DNA of 64,000 nucleotides from Roseomonas sp. (GTDB lineage: Bacteria; Pseudomonadota; Alphaproteobacteria; Acetobacterales; Acetobacteraceae). Numbering within the stretch: position 1 is the first letter of the stretch; each line of letters starts with the position of its first letter. The stretch covers positions 61,457 to 125,456 of the forward strand of contig JADCGA010000017.1 of assembly GCA_020249265.1 (NCBI GenBank). Reading direction: 5' to 3'. A program made the position numbers and the translations under genes. The notes below the pieces were generated by a model. That model was not told the origin of the DNA and made no database searches. It worked only from the letters and a program-made list of their open reading frames with translations. Shown piece after piece: positions 18,150 to 27,082 of the stretch.

Positions 18150-19121
18150 ATGAACAGGTGTTCAGCCATTGGCAGGCGGGGCCTTGGCCTTGGGCTTTTG
18201 GCGCTGACGCCCATTCCCGCGCTGGCGCAGAACCGTGCCCAGCCTCGCGCGCTTTCAACCGTTGCCATGGTGGGCGATCTGGTGCGCGAGATCGGCGGGG
18301 TCAACATCCGCGCCGAAACCCTGATCGGGGAAGGCGTGGACCCGCATCTGTTCCGCCCGACACGGGCAGATATTGCCCGGTTGCTCGGCGCAGATATCCT
18401 GTTTGCCAATGGCCATCGGCTGGAAGGCCGCATGGGCGATGTGCTGGCGCGCGCTACCGCCAATGGCAAGCCAGTGGTGTTGGTGGCGGAAAGCCTGCCC
18501 CGCGCGAAACTCCGCGCCAATCCTGACTACCCCGATGCTGCCGACCCGCATGTCTGGATGGACCCGGTTTTGTGGGCTGAGGCCGCCGGCAGCATTGCCG
18601 CAGGGCTAGCCCGGGTGCTGCCCGCTTCAGCCGCTGTGTTTGACGCCAACCTTGCCGCGCTGCGCAACCGCCTTGCTGCCCTGCAAGAATATGGTGCGCG
18701 GGTGATGGGCAGCATCCCGCCGCGCCAGCGCCTGCTGGTCACGGCGCATGACGCTTTCGGCTATTTCGCGGCGCGTTATGGGCTGGAAGTGGATAGCATC
18801 CAGGGACTTTCCACCGAATCGGAAGCGAACCTCGCGCGAATCGAAGCTTTGGTCCGCAGCCTGGTTGAAAGGCGCATCCCGGCGGTTTTTGCCGAAAGCT
18901 CTGTCCCTGATCGCGCGGTGCGCGCGCTGATTGAAGGGGCCGGCGCGCGCGGCCAACGCGTGGCCTTGGGGGGCACGCTGTTTTCCGATTCCATGGGCAA
19001 ACCCGGCACCTATGAGGGCAGCTATATCGGCATGATGGACCATAACTTCACCATCATCGCCCGCGCCCTGGGCGGGGAAGCCCCTGCACGCGGCATGCAA
19101 GGCCGGCTTGCCACCACATGA
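18150..19121 (+). CDS. Zn/Mn ABC transporter substrate-binding protein (cluster A-I, ZnuA/TroA type)
   Basis: A 323-residue periplasmic metal-binding protein. A short signal (LGLLALTPIPALAQ) is followed by the two lobes. Metal-ligand regions are EGVDPHLFRPT, DPHVWMDP, VTAHDAFGYFAARYG and FADSSVPD-like AESSVPDRAV, ending with the characteristic GTYEGSYIGMMDHNFTIIARAL. There is no histidine-rich loop of the kind that marks high-affinity zinc ZnuA, so a manganese or iron specificity is equally likely. It is the first gene of a four-gene operon with ATPase and two permeases that overlap each other by four bases. Confidence 0.88.
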   Translation: MNRCSAIGRRGLGLGLLALTPIPALAQNRAQPRALSTVAMVGDLVREIGGVNIRAETLIGEGVDPHLFRPTRADIARLLGADILFANGHRLEGRMGDVLARATANGKPVVLVAESLPRAKLRANPDYPDAADPHVWMDPVLWAEAAGSIAAGLARVLPASAAVFDANLAALRNRLAALQEYGARVMGSIPPRQRLLVTAHDAFGYFAARYGLEVDSIQGLSTESEANLARIEALVRSLVERRIPAVFAESSVPDRAVRALIEGAGARGQRVALGGTLFSDSMGKPGTYEGSYIGMMDHNFTIIARALGGEAPARGMQGRLATT

Positions 19122-19885
19122 GCCAAAGCATCACCACCCCCGCGCCGCTGGCCATCACGCATCTGACTGTCGCCTATGGCGACAAGACCGTGCTGTGGGA
19201 CATTACCTGGCAGGCGGCACCGGGGCTGACAGCGATTGTCGGACCAAATGGCGCAGGCAAATCCACCATGCTGCGCGCTGCCCTTGGGTTGATCCCAAGC
19301 ATCGCCGGGGAAGCACGGTTTTTTGGGCGCAAATTGGATGAGGTGCGCAACCGCGTTGGCTACCTGCCGCAACGCGCTTCGGTGGATTGGGATTTTCCGG
19401 CAACCGCACTCGATGTCGTTTGCATGTCGCGCTATCCGCGTATGCGCTGGTGGGGGCGCGTGCCGAAGGCGGAGCGCGAAGCCGCGCGCGGCGCGCTTGA
19501 TCAGGTGGGGCTCGCTGATCTTGCCGATCGGCAAATTGGCCGGCTGTCTGGTGGGCAGCAGCAGCGCGTATTTTTGGCGCGGGCGCTGGCGCAGGATGCT
19601 GACCTATACCTGATGGATGAACCCTTCGCCGCGGTTGATGCGGCAACGGAACAGGCGATCATCGCCGTGCTGCGCCGCGTGGTGGCAACAGGGCGCAGTG
19701 TGATCGCCGTGCATCATGATCTTTCAACCGTGCCGGCCTATTTCGATCAGGTATTGCTGCTGAATGGCCGCGCCGTTGCGGCAGGCCCAGTGAAATCCGC
19801 CTTCACGCCGGATGCGATTGCGCGCGCCTATGGCGGGCGGCTGAATGTGCTGGAACAGGCAGTCGCGGAAGGCGGGCTGCAGTGA
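19118..19885 (+). CDS. Metal ABC transporter ATP-binding protein
   Basis: A 255-residue ABC ATPase. Walker A is GPNGAGKST near residue 45, the Q loop lies in VGYLPQRASVDWDFP, the signature is LSGGQQQRVFLARAL and Walker B is LYLMDEPFAAVD, ending with the switch histidine in IAVHHD. The LPQRASVDWDFP form is typical of ATPases serving manganese/zinc/iron permeases. Its start overlaps the end of the binding-protein gene (ATGA) and its stop overlaps the first permease start. Confidence 0.92.
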   Translation: MSQSITTPAPLAITHLTVAYGDKTVLWDITWQAAPGLTAIVGPNGAGKSTMLRAALGLIPSIAGEARFFGRKLDEVRNRVGYLPQRASVDWDFPATALDVVCMSRYPRMRWWGRVPKAEREAARGALDQVGLADLADRQIGRLSGGQQQRVFLARALAQDADLYLMDEPFAAVDAATEQAIIAVLRRVVATGRSVIAVHHDLSTVPAYFDQVLLLNGRAVAAGPVKSAFTPDAIARAYGGRLNVLEQAVAEGGLQ

Positions 19886-21174
19886 GCCTTGGCTATAACA
19901 CGCTGGTGGTGCTGGCGGGTTGTGCCCTGCTTGGGCTTGCTTGCGGCACAGTCGGCGCTTTCGCGCTGCTGCGCGGGCGCGCGCTGATGGCCGATGCGGT
20001 TGGCCATGCCGCTTTGCCTGGTGTGGTGCTGGCGACCATGATTGTCGCCACGCTTGGCGGCAATCCGCGCGCGCTGCCGCCCTTGCTGGTGGGGGCGCTG
20101 GTGGCGGGCGTGCTGGGCGTGCTCGCGGTTCAAGCACTGACGCGCGGCGGGCGCATTCGCGAAGACGCCGCCATCGCGATTGTGTTGTCGAGCTTTTATG
20201 CACTCGGCGTCGCGCTGCTGTCCTATGTGCAGACCATGCCGCAAGCGGCACAAGCGGGGCTTGGCAAGTTCATCCTGGGGCAGGCGGCGGCCATGCGCGC
20301 GGAAGATGCGCTTTGGGCGGGCGGCATTGCGGCGTTTTCCGTGCTGGTCTGTCTGGTATTGTTTCAGCGTTTGCGCGCCGCGTGTTTCGATCCTGACTAT
20401 GCGCGCGTCATGGGGCTTTCGGTCGCGCGTACCGATCTGATGCTGCTTGGGCTAATAGTGATTGTCGCGGTGGCGGGGTTGCAGGCAGTGGGCCTTGTCC
20501 TGGTGGTGGCCTTGCTGATCTTGCCGGCCGCAACGGCGCGGTTGCTCACGCACCGTTTGCCAGTGCTGTTGCTGGTCTCGGCGTTGCTGGGCGCTCTGGC
20601 GGGGGCTTTGGGCGCGGCGGCTTCCGCTTTTGAGCCGGAATGGCCAACCGGCGCGGCGGTGGTACTGGCGGGCGCGATATTCTTCACGCTCGCGCTGCTG
20701 CTGGCGCCGGAACGAGGCCTGCTGCCGGAAGCCTGGCGCCGCGCGCATCGGCGCATTGCCGCAACCGAATCGCATTTTCTGCGCGCTGCCTGGGAAGCGC
20801 AGGAAGCCGCCGGCGCCGGCCCTGGCACAGCGGGCGATCGTTGGACACCAATTTCGGCGCTGGCCGCCGCGCGCGGCTGGTCCGAAGCCCATGCATCGCG
20901 GCTGGCCCTTTGGCTTGCGCTGCGCGGGCTGGTGGCGCGGGCGGATCGGGAAATTCACCTGACACCACGCGGCGCCGCTGCCGCACGGCGCGCCGTGCGC
21001 GCGCATCGCGCGGTAGAGATTCATCTGCTCGGCCTGGGGGCCACGGATATCGCGGGCGCGGATCGGTTGGCGGATTTGGTGGAACATGGTCTGCCAGCGG
21101 AGATGGCAACACGCTTGTTGGCGGAGCCTTCTTCGCTACCAGCCTCGCCGCATGCTTTGGGTTCAAAAACGTGA
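19882..21174 (+). CDS. Metal ABC transporter permease with C-terminal winged-helix (DtxR-like) extension
   Basis: A 430-residue protein. Residues 1-280 are an ABC-3 family permease with about eight membrane helices for Mn/Zn/Fe uptake (LRGRALMADAVGHAALPGVVLA, VGLSV-like VMGLSVARTDLMLLGLIVIVAVAGLQAVGLVLVVALLILPAATARLL). The remaining 140 residues are soluble and contain a winged-helix pattern (WTPISALAAARGWSEAHASRLALWLALRGLV, then HLTPRGAAAARRAVRAHRAVEIHLL and LADLVEHGLP) that resembles the DNA-binding part of DtxR/MntR regulators. Similar fusions are known among Gram-negative metal permeases. The tail may sense metal or gate transport from the cytoplasm; that is inference. Confidence 0.86.
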   Translation: MSLGYNTLVVLAGCALLGLACGTVGAFALLRGRALMADAVGHAALPGVVLATMIVATLGGNPRALPPLLVGALVAGVLGVLAVQALTRGGRIREDAAIAIVLSSFYALGVALLSYVQTMPQAAQAGLGKFILGQAAAMRAEDALWAGGIAAFSVLVCLVLFQRLRAACFDPDYARVMGLSVARTDLMLLGLIVIVAVAGLQAVGLVLVVALLILPAATARLLTHRLPVLLLVSALLGALAGALGAAASAFEPEWPTGAAVVLAGAIFFTLALLLAPERGLLPEAWRRAHRRIAATESHFLRAAWEAQEAAGAGPGTAGDRWTPISALAAARGWSEAHASRLALWLALRGLVARADREIHLTPRGAAAARRAVRAHRAVEIHLLGLGATDIAGADRLADLVEHGLPAEMATRLLAEPSSLPASPHALGSKT

Positions 21175-22106
21175 CGGTGGCGGATTTCCTCAGGCTCGAT
21201 CTGCCAGCGCTGCTTGCCGCGATTCTCGCCTGCGGGAGTTGCGGCCTGCTCGGTTCGTTTTTGCTGCTAAGGCGCGATAGTCTTTTGGGCGATGCGCTAT
21301 CGCATGCCGTGCTGCCCGGCATTATCGCGGGCTTTGCGATAACCGGCGCGCGGGCAGGTTTGCCGATGCTGCTCGGCGCGCTGGCGGCGGCCTTGTTGGC
21401 GGTGCTGGCGATTAGCCTGGTGCGGCGTGTCGCCAAGTTGGAATCCGGCGCGGCAACAGGCGCGGTCTTCACCAGCTTCTTCGCGCTTGGCCTGATGCTG
21501 ATTGAAGCAACAGGTGCGCGCAGCGTTGATCTGGATCTTGATTGTGTCCTGTTCGGGCAATTGGAAAGCCTCGTTTGGCTGGAAGCGCAGGGCTTTGCAT
21601 CTTTGCTTGATCCGGCTGCGCTGGCTTCCCTGCCGCGCCAGATATTTCTGCTGGCAGCGGTGAGCCTGGTGCTGGCCGCGCTGATCGCGCTGCTGTGGCG
21701 GCCCTTGCATTTGCTCTGTTTTGATCCCGATTACGCTGCGGCCATTGGCCTGCCGGCGCGCGGGTTGGAATTGGCGCTGAATCTGATGGTGGCGGCAGCG
21801 GCGGTTGCGGCTTTTGAAGCGGTGGGCAGCATTCTTGTGGTGGCGATGCTGGTTTGCCCAGCGGCGGCCATACGCTTGCTGACGGATTCCTATCGCGCGC
21901 AGGTGCTTGGTGGGGCAGTGCTTGGGGCAGCGCTTGGCGCCCTTGGCTACGCGCTGGCAGGGCCTTTGCCTGCGGCCTTCGGGTGGTCGTTTTCGCTAAA
22001 TGCAGCGGGGGTTATTGGCACGCTGGGTGGCGTGACGGTGGCTGGCGCGATGGTGCTGCGCCAACTGCGTAACGCCAGCCCTAAACCCGCGATTACTTCA
22101 GGATAA
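21171..22106 (+). CDS. Second metal ABC transporter permease
   Basis: A 311-residue ABC-3 family permease with about eight membrane helices (LPALLAAILACGSCGLLGSFLLLRRDSLLGDALSHAVLPGI, LALNLMVAAAAVAAFEAVGSILVVAMLVCPAA). The start is a GTG at 21171 that overlaps the previous stop codon (GTGA); no ATG lies at the right place, and upstream reading to 20640 is out-of-frame shadow of the first permease. Two non-identical permeases in one operon suggest a heterodimeric channel. The last 14 bp overlap the convergent OmpA-type gene. Confidence 0.87.
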   Translation: MTVADFLRLDLPALLAAILACGSCGLLGSFLLLRRDSLLGDALSHAVLPGIIAGFAITGARAGLPMLLGALAAALLAVLAISLVRRVAKLESGAATGAVFTSFFALGLMLIEATGARSVDLDLDCVLFGQLESLVWLEAQGFASLLDPAALASLPRQIFLLAAVSLVLAALIALLWRPLHLLCFDPDYAAAIGLPARGLELALNLMVAAAAVAAFEAVGSILVVAMLVCPAAAIRLLTDSYRAQVLGGAVLGAALGALGYALAGPLPAAFGWSFSLNAAGVIGTLGGVTVAGAMVLRQLRNASPKPAITSG

Positions 22107-23208
22107 TTTCTACGCGCCGGTTCTGCGGCTCGCGCACGCCGTCGGCAGTTGCGACCAAGGGCTGTGTTTCGCCCAAGGCAGTGATGCTGATATCCTGGCG
22201 CGCAATGCCGCGCCTGATCAATTCTTCCGCGACGGTTTCAGCGCGGCGGCGCGACAGCGTCATATTGTACTGTGGCGTGCCAGTGCGATCCGCGTGCCCC
22301 GCCACTTCAATCCGCGTCGGCTGAGCGCGGGCGGCTTCCGCCGCTTCGCCAATGATCTGGCGGGCACGCGCGGTCAGATCAGCGCGGTTCCAGTCAAAGA
22401 AGATAAGAAAACTGCGCGCTACAACGGGTGCCGCCACCGCAGCGGGCGCAACACCCGGCGCATTGAAGGCATAGCGCAGCCCAAGCAGGAAGGATTGGTT
22501 ACGGCTTTCCGTATCTGCCTTGCCGGACAGCACCGTGGCGCCGGAAGCATTCACATAGCTGACGGGAATGCTCGGCCCCAGGCTTTCCAGATAGCGATAC
22601 TCCGCCGTCAGCGTCAGCCCCGGCACCTGATCAATCGCAAAGCCAATGCCCACTATGCCCTGCAGCGCGAAGGCGCCGCCGGTATCATCACCGCGCAGCC
22701 GCAAGCTGCCATTACCGGGCCGGCCATTCAGATCATTGAAGCTGGTGACGAGGTACCCCGCGCCAATCCCGACATAGGGCAGGAAGGGACCAATGCGGAC
22801 CAGATCCACCAGCGCATTGCCCATCAGGCCATAGCTATCCTGCCGCCCACCATGCGCCCCGGGGCTGGCGAGGCCAGCAGCACCATTTGCGCTATCCACC
22901 TCATTGCTGCGGTAGCTGCCTTCGATTTCAAGGCGAATGCCATTGCTGAACCCCCAACCAAGGCTGAGCACGCCCACGCCGCCAAAATCAAAGCCAAGCT
23001 GGCCGCCATTGGGCTGGCCAAGCGCTGTCATGCCCTGGTTCAGGCTGCTATCCAGGCGAAACTTGGCATCATCCAGGTAATTCATGCCGAGCCCGCCGGC
23101 CACATAGGGCCCTTCAATGAACTGGGCGCGGGCAGGCATGGCTGCGCCAAGCCCCATGATCAGGGCGGCGGTTGGGGCAATCCCACCAAGGGCTCGAACA
23201 GAATTCAT
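22093..23208 (-). CDS. Outer membrane beta-barrel protein with C-terminal OmpA peptidoglycan-binding domain
   Basis: A 371-residue envelope protein. A signal peptide ends in AMPARAQ, residues 25-250 form an eight-stranded-type barrel rich in alternating aromatic and polar strands (GPYVAGGLGMNYLDD, SYGLMGNALVDLVRIGPFLPYVGIGAGYLV, LTLTAEYRYLES), and the C-terminal third is an OmpA domain (FLIFFDWNRADLTARARQII, VAGHADRTGTPQYNMTLSRRRAETV, NRRVEIILK). It anchors the outer membrane to peptidoglycan. ATG at 23208 was preferred over a TTG three codons upstream. Confidence 0.92.
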   Translation of the reverse strand: MNSVRALGGIAPTAALIMGLGAAMPARAQFIEGPYVAGGLGMNYLDDAKFRLDSSLNQGMTALGQPNGGQLGFDFGGVGVLSLGWGFSNGIRLEIEGSYRSNEVDSANGAAGLASPGAHGGRQDSYGLMGNALVDLVRIGPFLPYVGIGAGYLVTSFNDLNGRPGNGSLRLRGDDTGGAFALQGIVGIGFAIDQVPGLTLTAEYRYLESLGPSIPVSYVNASGATVLSGKADTESRNQSFLLGLRYAFNAPGVAPAAVAAPVVARSFLIFFDWNRADLTARARQIIGEAAEAARAQPTRIEVAGHADRTGTPQYNMTLSRRRAETVAEELIRRGIARQDISITALGETQPLVATADGVREPQNRRVEIILK

Positions 23209-23272
23209 ACTGATCAACCTAACGGTGCTTTCTTAACAAAAGAAGACCAGAGCATACGATTGCTCACAATTT

Positions 23273-24406
23273 TTATGCCACAATCGCCGCCAGCGGGCCA
23301 AGCGCGGCAGTATTATCCATCCCGGCGAGTGCCCCAAGCGGCAAAAGCCGGTTCGCATGGCCCATTTTCCGCCCTGGACGGGCTTCCGCCTTGCCATAGA
23401 GATGCGGCGCAATGCCGGCCTGCCCTTGCAGCCCCGGCCAGGCCGCCATGCCTTCTGACCCGATCAGGTTGCGCATTACCGCATCATGATGCCGATCCGG
23501 CACACCCAAGGGAAGGCCAACCACGGCGCGGATATGCTGTTCGAATTGGGAAGCGATGCAGGCATCCATGGTCCAATGCCCGGAATTATGCGGCCTGGGG
23601 GCGATTTCATTACCAATCAGCCGGCCATCGGGCAGCAGGAACATCTCCAGCGCCACCAGCCCCACCAGATCAAGTCCGCGCGCCACAGCCGCCACATGTT
23701 CCTGCGCGGCAGCGGCGATCTCGGGTGCCACGCGCGCCGGCGCGAAGCTGATATCCAGAATGTGGTGGCGATGTGCGTTTTCGGTTGCGTCGAATACCGC
23801 GAGCGCACCATCCACCCCGCGCGCGGCTATCGCCGAAAGTTCCAAGGTGAAGGGCACAAAGCCTTCCAGGATCAGCGGGCGGGGCGCCAACCTGGCCCAG
23901 GCTGCCGCCAGATCATCCGGGTGGCGCAGCACCGCCTGGCCGCGCCCATCATAGCCAAGCCTTGTGGTTTTCAGGACGGAAGGTAGGCCAAGCTCGGCCA
24001 CCGCTGCCTGCAATTCGGCTTCGGTGCGCACCGCGCGCCAGGGCGCGACGGGCACGCCGATCCCTTCCAGAAACGCCTTTTCCTGCAGGCGATCCTGACA
24101 AATGCCAAGCGCCTTTTCGCCCGGCCGGCAGGTCACGCGGCGGGCGAGAATTTCCACCGTCTCGGCAGGGACATTTTCAAATTCGAAGGTGACGACATCC
24201 ACCTGATCGGCGAAGCGGGCCAAAGCCTCATGGTCTTCATAGGCGGCCACGGTGCGGGCGGCGGCCACCTGCATGCCGGGTTCATCCGCGCCGGGGGCAT
24301 AGATATGGCAGCGATAACCAAGCCGCGCCGCCGCCATGGCGGACATGCGCCCAAGCTGCCCGCCGCCCAGAATGCCCAGCATGGCGCCGGGCGGCAGAGC
24401 GGTCAT
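23273..24406 (-). CDS. purK: 5-(carboxyamino)imidazole ribonucleotide synthase
   Basis: A 377-residue ATP-grasp enzyme of purine biosynthesis that carboxylates aminoimidazole ribonucleotide to N5-CAIR. The N-terminus [30 protein letters not shown] is the family signature; the ATP-grasp region has [20 protein letters not shown], and the C-terminal part has [18 protein letters not shown]. Its start overlaps the purE stop by four bases, so the two are translated together. PurE in the same operon performs the next step. Confidence 0.96.
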   Translation of the reverse strand: MTALPPGAMLGILGGGQLGRMSAMAAARLGYRCHIYAPGADEPGMQVAAARTVAAYEDHEALARFADQVDVVTFEFENVPAETVEILARRVTCRPGEKALGICQDRLQEKAFLEGIGVPVAPWRAVRTEAELQAAVAELGLPSVLKTTRLGYDGRGQAVLRHPDDLAAAWARLAPRPLILEGFVPFTLELSAIAARGVDGALAVFDATENAHRHHILDISFAPARVAPEIAAAAQEHVAAVARGLDLVGLVALEMFLLPDGRLIGNEIAPRPHNSGHWTMDACIASQFEQHIRAVVGLPLGVPDRHHDAVMRNLIGSEGMAAWPGLQGQAGIAPHLYGKAEARPGRKMGHANRLLPLGALAGMDNTAALGPLAAIVA

Positions 24407-24888
24407 ACCGGGCTCTCCGGCACGCTTTCGGTCTGTGCCGCGCGCCAGGCGATCAGGCGATCAGCCAGCGCCGCATCATTCAACGCCAGGATTGAAGCGG
24501 CGAGCAAAGCCGCATTCACCGCGCCCGCCCGCCCGATGGCGAGTGTGCCCACCGGCACGCCCGCCGGCATTTGCACAATGGACAGTAAGCTATCCACCCC
24601 GGCCAGGGCAGCGCTTTGCACCGGCACGCCAAGCACCGGCAGATGCGTCATGGAAGCGGCCATGCCGGGCAGGTGCGCAGCACCTCCGGCACCCGCGATG
24701 ATCACGCGAAGGCCCCTGCCCGCCGCCTGCTTCGCATAATCAAACAGGCGTTCCGGCGTGCGATGGGCGGAAACCACGCGGGTTTCATGCGCAATGCCCA
24801 GTTTTTCCAGGGTTTCCGCCGTGTGGCGCAGCGTTTCCCAATCCGAACGGCTGCCCATGATCACGCCAACCAGCGTTGTCTCGGCCAT
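24403..24888 (-). CDS. purE: 5-(carboxyamino)imidazole ribonucleotide mutase
   Basis: A 161-residue class I PurE, which converts N5-CAIR into CAIR. The active-site segments are [26 protein letters not shown] and the glycine-rich [16 protein letters not shown], followed by [13 protein letters not shown] [11 protein letters not shown] and [13 protein letters not shown]. The gene precedes purK with an ATGA overlap. Directly upstream lies a small YdcH-type gene with 11 bp between, probably on the same transcript. Confidence 0.96.
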   Translation of the reverse strand: MAETTLVGVIMGSRSDWETLRHTAETLEKLGIAHETRVVSAHRTPERLFDYAKQAAGRGLRVIIAGAGGAAHLPGMAASMTHLPVLGVPVQSAALAGVDSLLSIVQMPAGVPVGTLAIGRAGAVNAALLAASILALNDAALADRLIAWRAAQTESVPESPV

Positions 24889-24899
24889 ATCCAGCCCCC

Positions 24900-25100
24900 T
24901 TAGGCGATGATATCGGGCAAAAGCTGGCTATCGAGCCAGGCGATTTCGTCCTTCAGCTTCAGCTTGCGCTTTTTCAACCGCTGCAGCTGCAATTGGTCCA
25001 CCGGCCCGGAATCAAAGCGCGCGATCACGGTATCCAAATCCCGATGCTCGGTTCGGAGTTCATGCAGGCGGCGGAGCAGGGCTTCTCGGTCAGCGATCAT
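24900..25100 (-). CDS. YdcH family small coiled-coil protein (DUF465)
   Basis: A 66-residue protein that is essentially one helical hairpin: [20 protein letters not shown], a short turn, then [22 protein letters not shown]. This [12 protein letters not shown] core is the DUF465/YdcH signature, widespread in Proteobacteria with no settled function. It lies upstream of purE on the same strand. A second family member is found 220 bp away on the other strand. Confidence 0.87.
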   Translation of the reverse strand: MIADREALLRRLHELRTEHRDLDTVIARFDSGPVDQLQLQRLKKRKLKLKDEIAWLDSQLLPDIIA

Positions 25101-25118
25101 CGCGGGGCCATAGCTAGA

Positions 25119-25207
25119 GCGTTTTCAAGCCAAGCGGAATCACTTGGCGGCGCGGAAAACGCGACCAAACAAAAGTTTAGCGCATCTCCGATGAATGAAA
25201 GTGAACG
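25119..25207 (+). repeat. Dispersed hairpin element, copy 1 (second copy at 31108-31195, opposite strand)
   Basis: The element starts with a two-tier stem: outer arms GCGTTTTC at 25119-25126 and GAAAACGC at 25155-25162, inner arms GCCAAG at 25129-25134 and CTTGGC at 25143-25148. A conserved tail of about 45 bp follows (GCGACCAAACA, then a TCCG-TGAA-GA-GTGAAC pattern). The second copy keeps the same order with compensating changes in the arms. It lies in the gap between two small YdcH genes. Confidence 0.8.
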
Positions 25208-25321
25208 GAAACTGCACTAAAATCTGTTGATGCATTTTTACCGAAAGGTGGAGTAGCATGGCTTCGCTGCCCGGGACAGGGCCAACCGCCCGGGTTGCAT
25301 CACAGCAAAGGATGCTACGGA

Positions 25322-25498
25322 ATGCGCTTGGATGCCCGGATCGCTTCCCTCAATAACCGTCACGCCGCGCTTGAGGCGCAGATTTTTGCGGAAGACCAGC
25401 GACCAAGGCCTGATGCCGAAGCTCTTGCCAAACTCAAGCGCGAAAAGCTGAGGCTGAAGGAGGAGATGGAGCGATTGCGGGCCAGCAAGCCGAACTAA
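25322..25498 (+). CDS. YdcH family small coiled-coil protein (DUF465), second copy
   Basis: A 58-residue protein with the same helical-hairpin plan as the gene at 24900-25100: LDARIASLNNRHAALEAQI, an acidic turn, then LAKLKREKLRLKEEMERLRAS. The ATG at 25322 was chosen over 25295 because it follows GCTACGGA and gives the usual family length. It is transcribed away from the first copy, with a hairpin repeat between the two. Confidence 0.8.
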   Translation: MRLDARIASLNNRHAALEAQIFAEDQRPRPDAEALAKLKREKLRLKEEMERLRASKPN

Positions 25499-25520
25499 AA
25501 CGCTGAGGGGCGCAGCGGGC

Positions 25521-26072
25521 TTACGCCGCAGCCCCTTCTTGGGCCTGCGCTTCCACAGCAGCCAACGCGCCGACTGCGGCGTTAAGCTCACCCTGCGTGC
25601 AAAGCCCCAGAATCACCGGATCGCGCGGTTTGATATTCGCGCTGTTCCAATGGGTTCTGTCGCGCACCTTGGCGATGGTTTCCTTGGTGGTGCCAAGCAG
25701 CTTCACAATGGTTGCTTCCGGCACCTGCGGGAAATTGCGGAGCAGCCAGGCAATCGCATCCGGGCGGTCATTGCGCTTGGAAACGGGGGTATAGCGCCCG
25801 CCCTTGGCCTTGGATTTCGGCAAGTGGCTGACCTGACGGGCTATTTGTAGCCGCGCTTCGCTATCTGCTTCACAACGTTGGATTTCTTCGCGCGTCAATT
25901 GACCGTTCGTGATCGGGTCATAGCCGATGATCCCCTGCGCCACCTCGCCATCGGCGATGGCCTGGATTTCAAGCGGATGCATGGCGACGAATTCGGCGAT
26001 CTGGTCAAAAGTCAGCGCGGTTTTGTCAATCAGCCACACGGCGGTGGCCTTGGGCATCAAGGGCTGGTTCAT
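25521..26072 (-). CDS. DUF1013 protein, TrcR-type cell cycle transcriptional regulator
   Basis: A 183-residue alphaproteobacterial protein. It starts with a helix-turn-helix-like segment (AVWLIDKTALTFDQIAEFVAMHPLEIQAIADGEVAQGI) and has a second such region (RPDAIAWLLRNFPQVPEATIVKLLGTTKETIAKVRDRTHW). The family is conserved in nearly all alphaproteobacteria and is called TrcR where it has been studied as a promoter-associated cell cycle factor. The gene stands alone with its own promoter space upstream (26073-26182). Confidence 0.88.
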   Translation of the reverse strand: MNQPLMPKATAVWLIDKTALTFDQIAEFVAMHPLEIQAIADGEVAQGIIGYDPITNGQLTREEIQRCEADSEARLQIARQVSHLPKSKAKGGRYTPVSKRNDRPDAIAWLLRNFPQVPEATIVKLLGTTKETIAKVRDRTHWNSANIKPRDPVILGLCTQGELNAAVGALAAVEAQAQEGAAA

Positions 26073-26182
26073 GGCATAACCTCAGAGGGCGGGCGGGCGA
26101 GAGCAACCCCCGCCTTGTTGCGGTTCCTATAGAGAGAGGCGCGGCCAGGGTCAAAACCTGCCCGCGCCCAAAAGGAGAAAAA

Positions 26183-26377
26183 ATGGCCCCGATCGAGGAA
26201 GAAGACCGCCCCCGGCGCGCGCCGCGCTTTCAACCCATGGTCTTTGACGGCTGGGATGTGGCGCAACTGAGGGAGTATATCGAGGCGTTGCAGACCGAAA
26301 TCAGCCGGGCCGAGGCAGCGATTGGTGCGCGCGATGCGCAGCGTGCCGCGGCGGAGGCTTTTTTCAAGAAGGGGTGA
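26183..26377 (+). CDS. DUF1192 domain-containing small protein
   Basis: A 64-residue protein with the DUF1192 pattern: acidic start, LDDWDVAQL-like FDGWDVAQLREYIEALQTEISRAEAAIGARDAQRAAAEAFF, which is a single amphipathic coiled-coil helix. AAAAGGAGAAAAA lies just before the ATG. The family is confined to alphaproteobacteria and its function is unknown. It is convergent with the small heat-shock gene, and a perfect hairpin separates them. Confidence 0.85.
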   Translation: MAPIEEEDRPRRAPRFQPMVFDGWDVAQLREYIEALQTEISRAEAAIGARDAQRAAAEAFFKKG

Positions 26378-26378
26378 A

Positions 26379-26402
26379 CCCCCACCCGTTGCCGGGTGGG
26401 GG
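26379..26402. terminator. Bidirectional hairpin terminator between DUF1192 and hsp20 genes
   Basis: A perfect 10-bp inverted repeat with a 4-base loop: CCCCCACCCG at 26379-26388 and CGGGTGGGGG at 26393-26402. It starts 2 bases after the DUF1192 stop and ends 10 bases short of the convergent hsp20 stop. No T-run follows on either side, so it may work as a pause or RNA-stability hairpin rather than a canonical intrinsic terminator. Confidence 0.7.
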
Positions 26403-26412
26403 AGGGTTAGAA

Positions 26413-26877
26413 TCACGCCGCCTGAGGCGCCGCTTCCATCAGCGCAGCCGGACGGCTGGCCTGCACCGGAATCTGCCGCGGCTTCAGCGCTTCCGGCACT
26501 TCGTGGCGGAGTGCGATGTGCAGCAAGCCATTCTCAAGCTTGGCACCGCTCACCACAATGTGATCGGCCAGCACGAAGCGGCGTTCAAAGCCACGCCCGG
26601 CGATGCCACGATGCAGGAACCGGCGGGTTTCTTCCGGCGCGGGCTGGGCGCGGCCCACCACCGTCAGCGTGTTCTGATGGGCGGTGATATCCAGATCTGC
26701 CTCGGCAAACCCGGCCACGGCCATGGTCAGCACATAGCTGTCATCACTGGTCTTTTCGATATTGTAGGGCGGGTAACCCCCGGCATCGGCACCAGTGCGG
26801 GCCGTATCCATCAACCGCGCCAGGCGATCAAAGCCAATGGCGGTGCGGAAAAGGGGGGAAAAATCAGTCGCGTTCAT
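26413..26877 (-). CDS. Small heat-shock protein, Hsp20/alpha-crystallin family
   Basis: A 154-residue chaperone similar in plan to IbpA. The N-terminal MNATDFSPLFRTAIGFDRLARLMD is followed by PPYNIEKTSDDSYVLTMAVAGF, the alpha-crystallin core with LTVVGRAQ and RGIAGRGFERRFVLADHIVVSGAKLENGLLHIAL, and an IPV tail motif for oligomerisation (RQIPVQA). It binds unfolding proteins without ATP. The start at 26877 is preceded by GGAG; the longer reading to 27048 adds residues unlike the family. No clear sigma-32 promoter was found upstream. Confidence 0.92.
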   Translation of the reverse strand: MNATDFSPLFRTAIGFDRLARLMDTARTGADAGGYPPYNIEKTSDDSYVLTMAVAGFAEADLDITAHQNTLTVVGRAQPAPEETRRFLHRGIAGRGFERRFVLADHIVVSGAKLENGLLHIALRHEVPEALKPRQIPVQASRPAALMEAAPQAA

Positions 26878-27082
26878 AGCAAGGACACTCCTTTGCAAAG
26901 CAAGGTCCGTTGAGGCCAGCGGATACGCACCCGAACGCCCCCATCTGGGCAGCATCTGGCTTGTTCCGCGCCAGGGGCCCGAATGGCGCCCCTTGGCAGA
27001 CAGGAGATGGAAATAGCCCCGCCGCCAATCAAGGGGCAGCGGGGTCAAGCATCCGGATTTTTGCGAACTGCGCTTGGCACCT

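Noticed and set aside
20640..21170. Long upstream extension of the second metal permease reading frame
   Set aside because: This part is the out-of-frame shadow of the first permease; it is arginine- and alanine-rich without family motifs. The GTG overlap at 21171 gives the right family start.
26878..27048. Longer start of the small heat-shock gene and a sigma-32 promoter in front of it
   Set aside because: The added residues do not resemble Hsp20, and GGAG is positioned for the ATG at 26877. No CTTGAAA/CCCAT-type pair with correct spacing was found on the minus strand.
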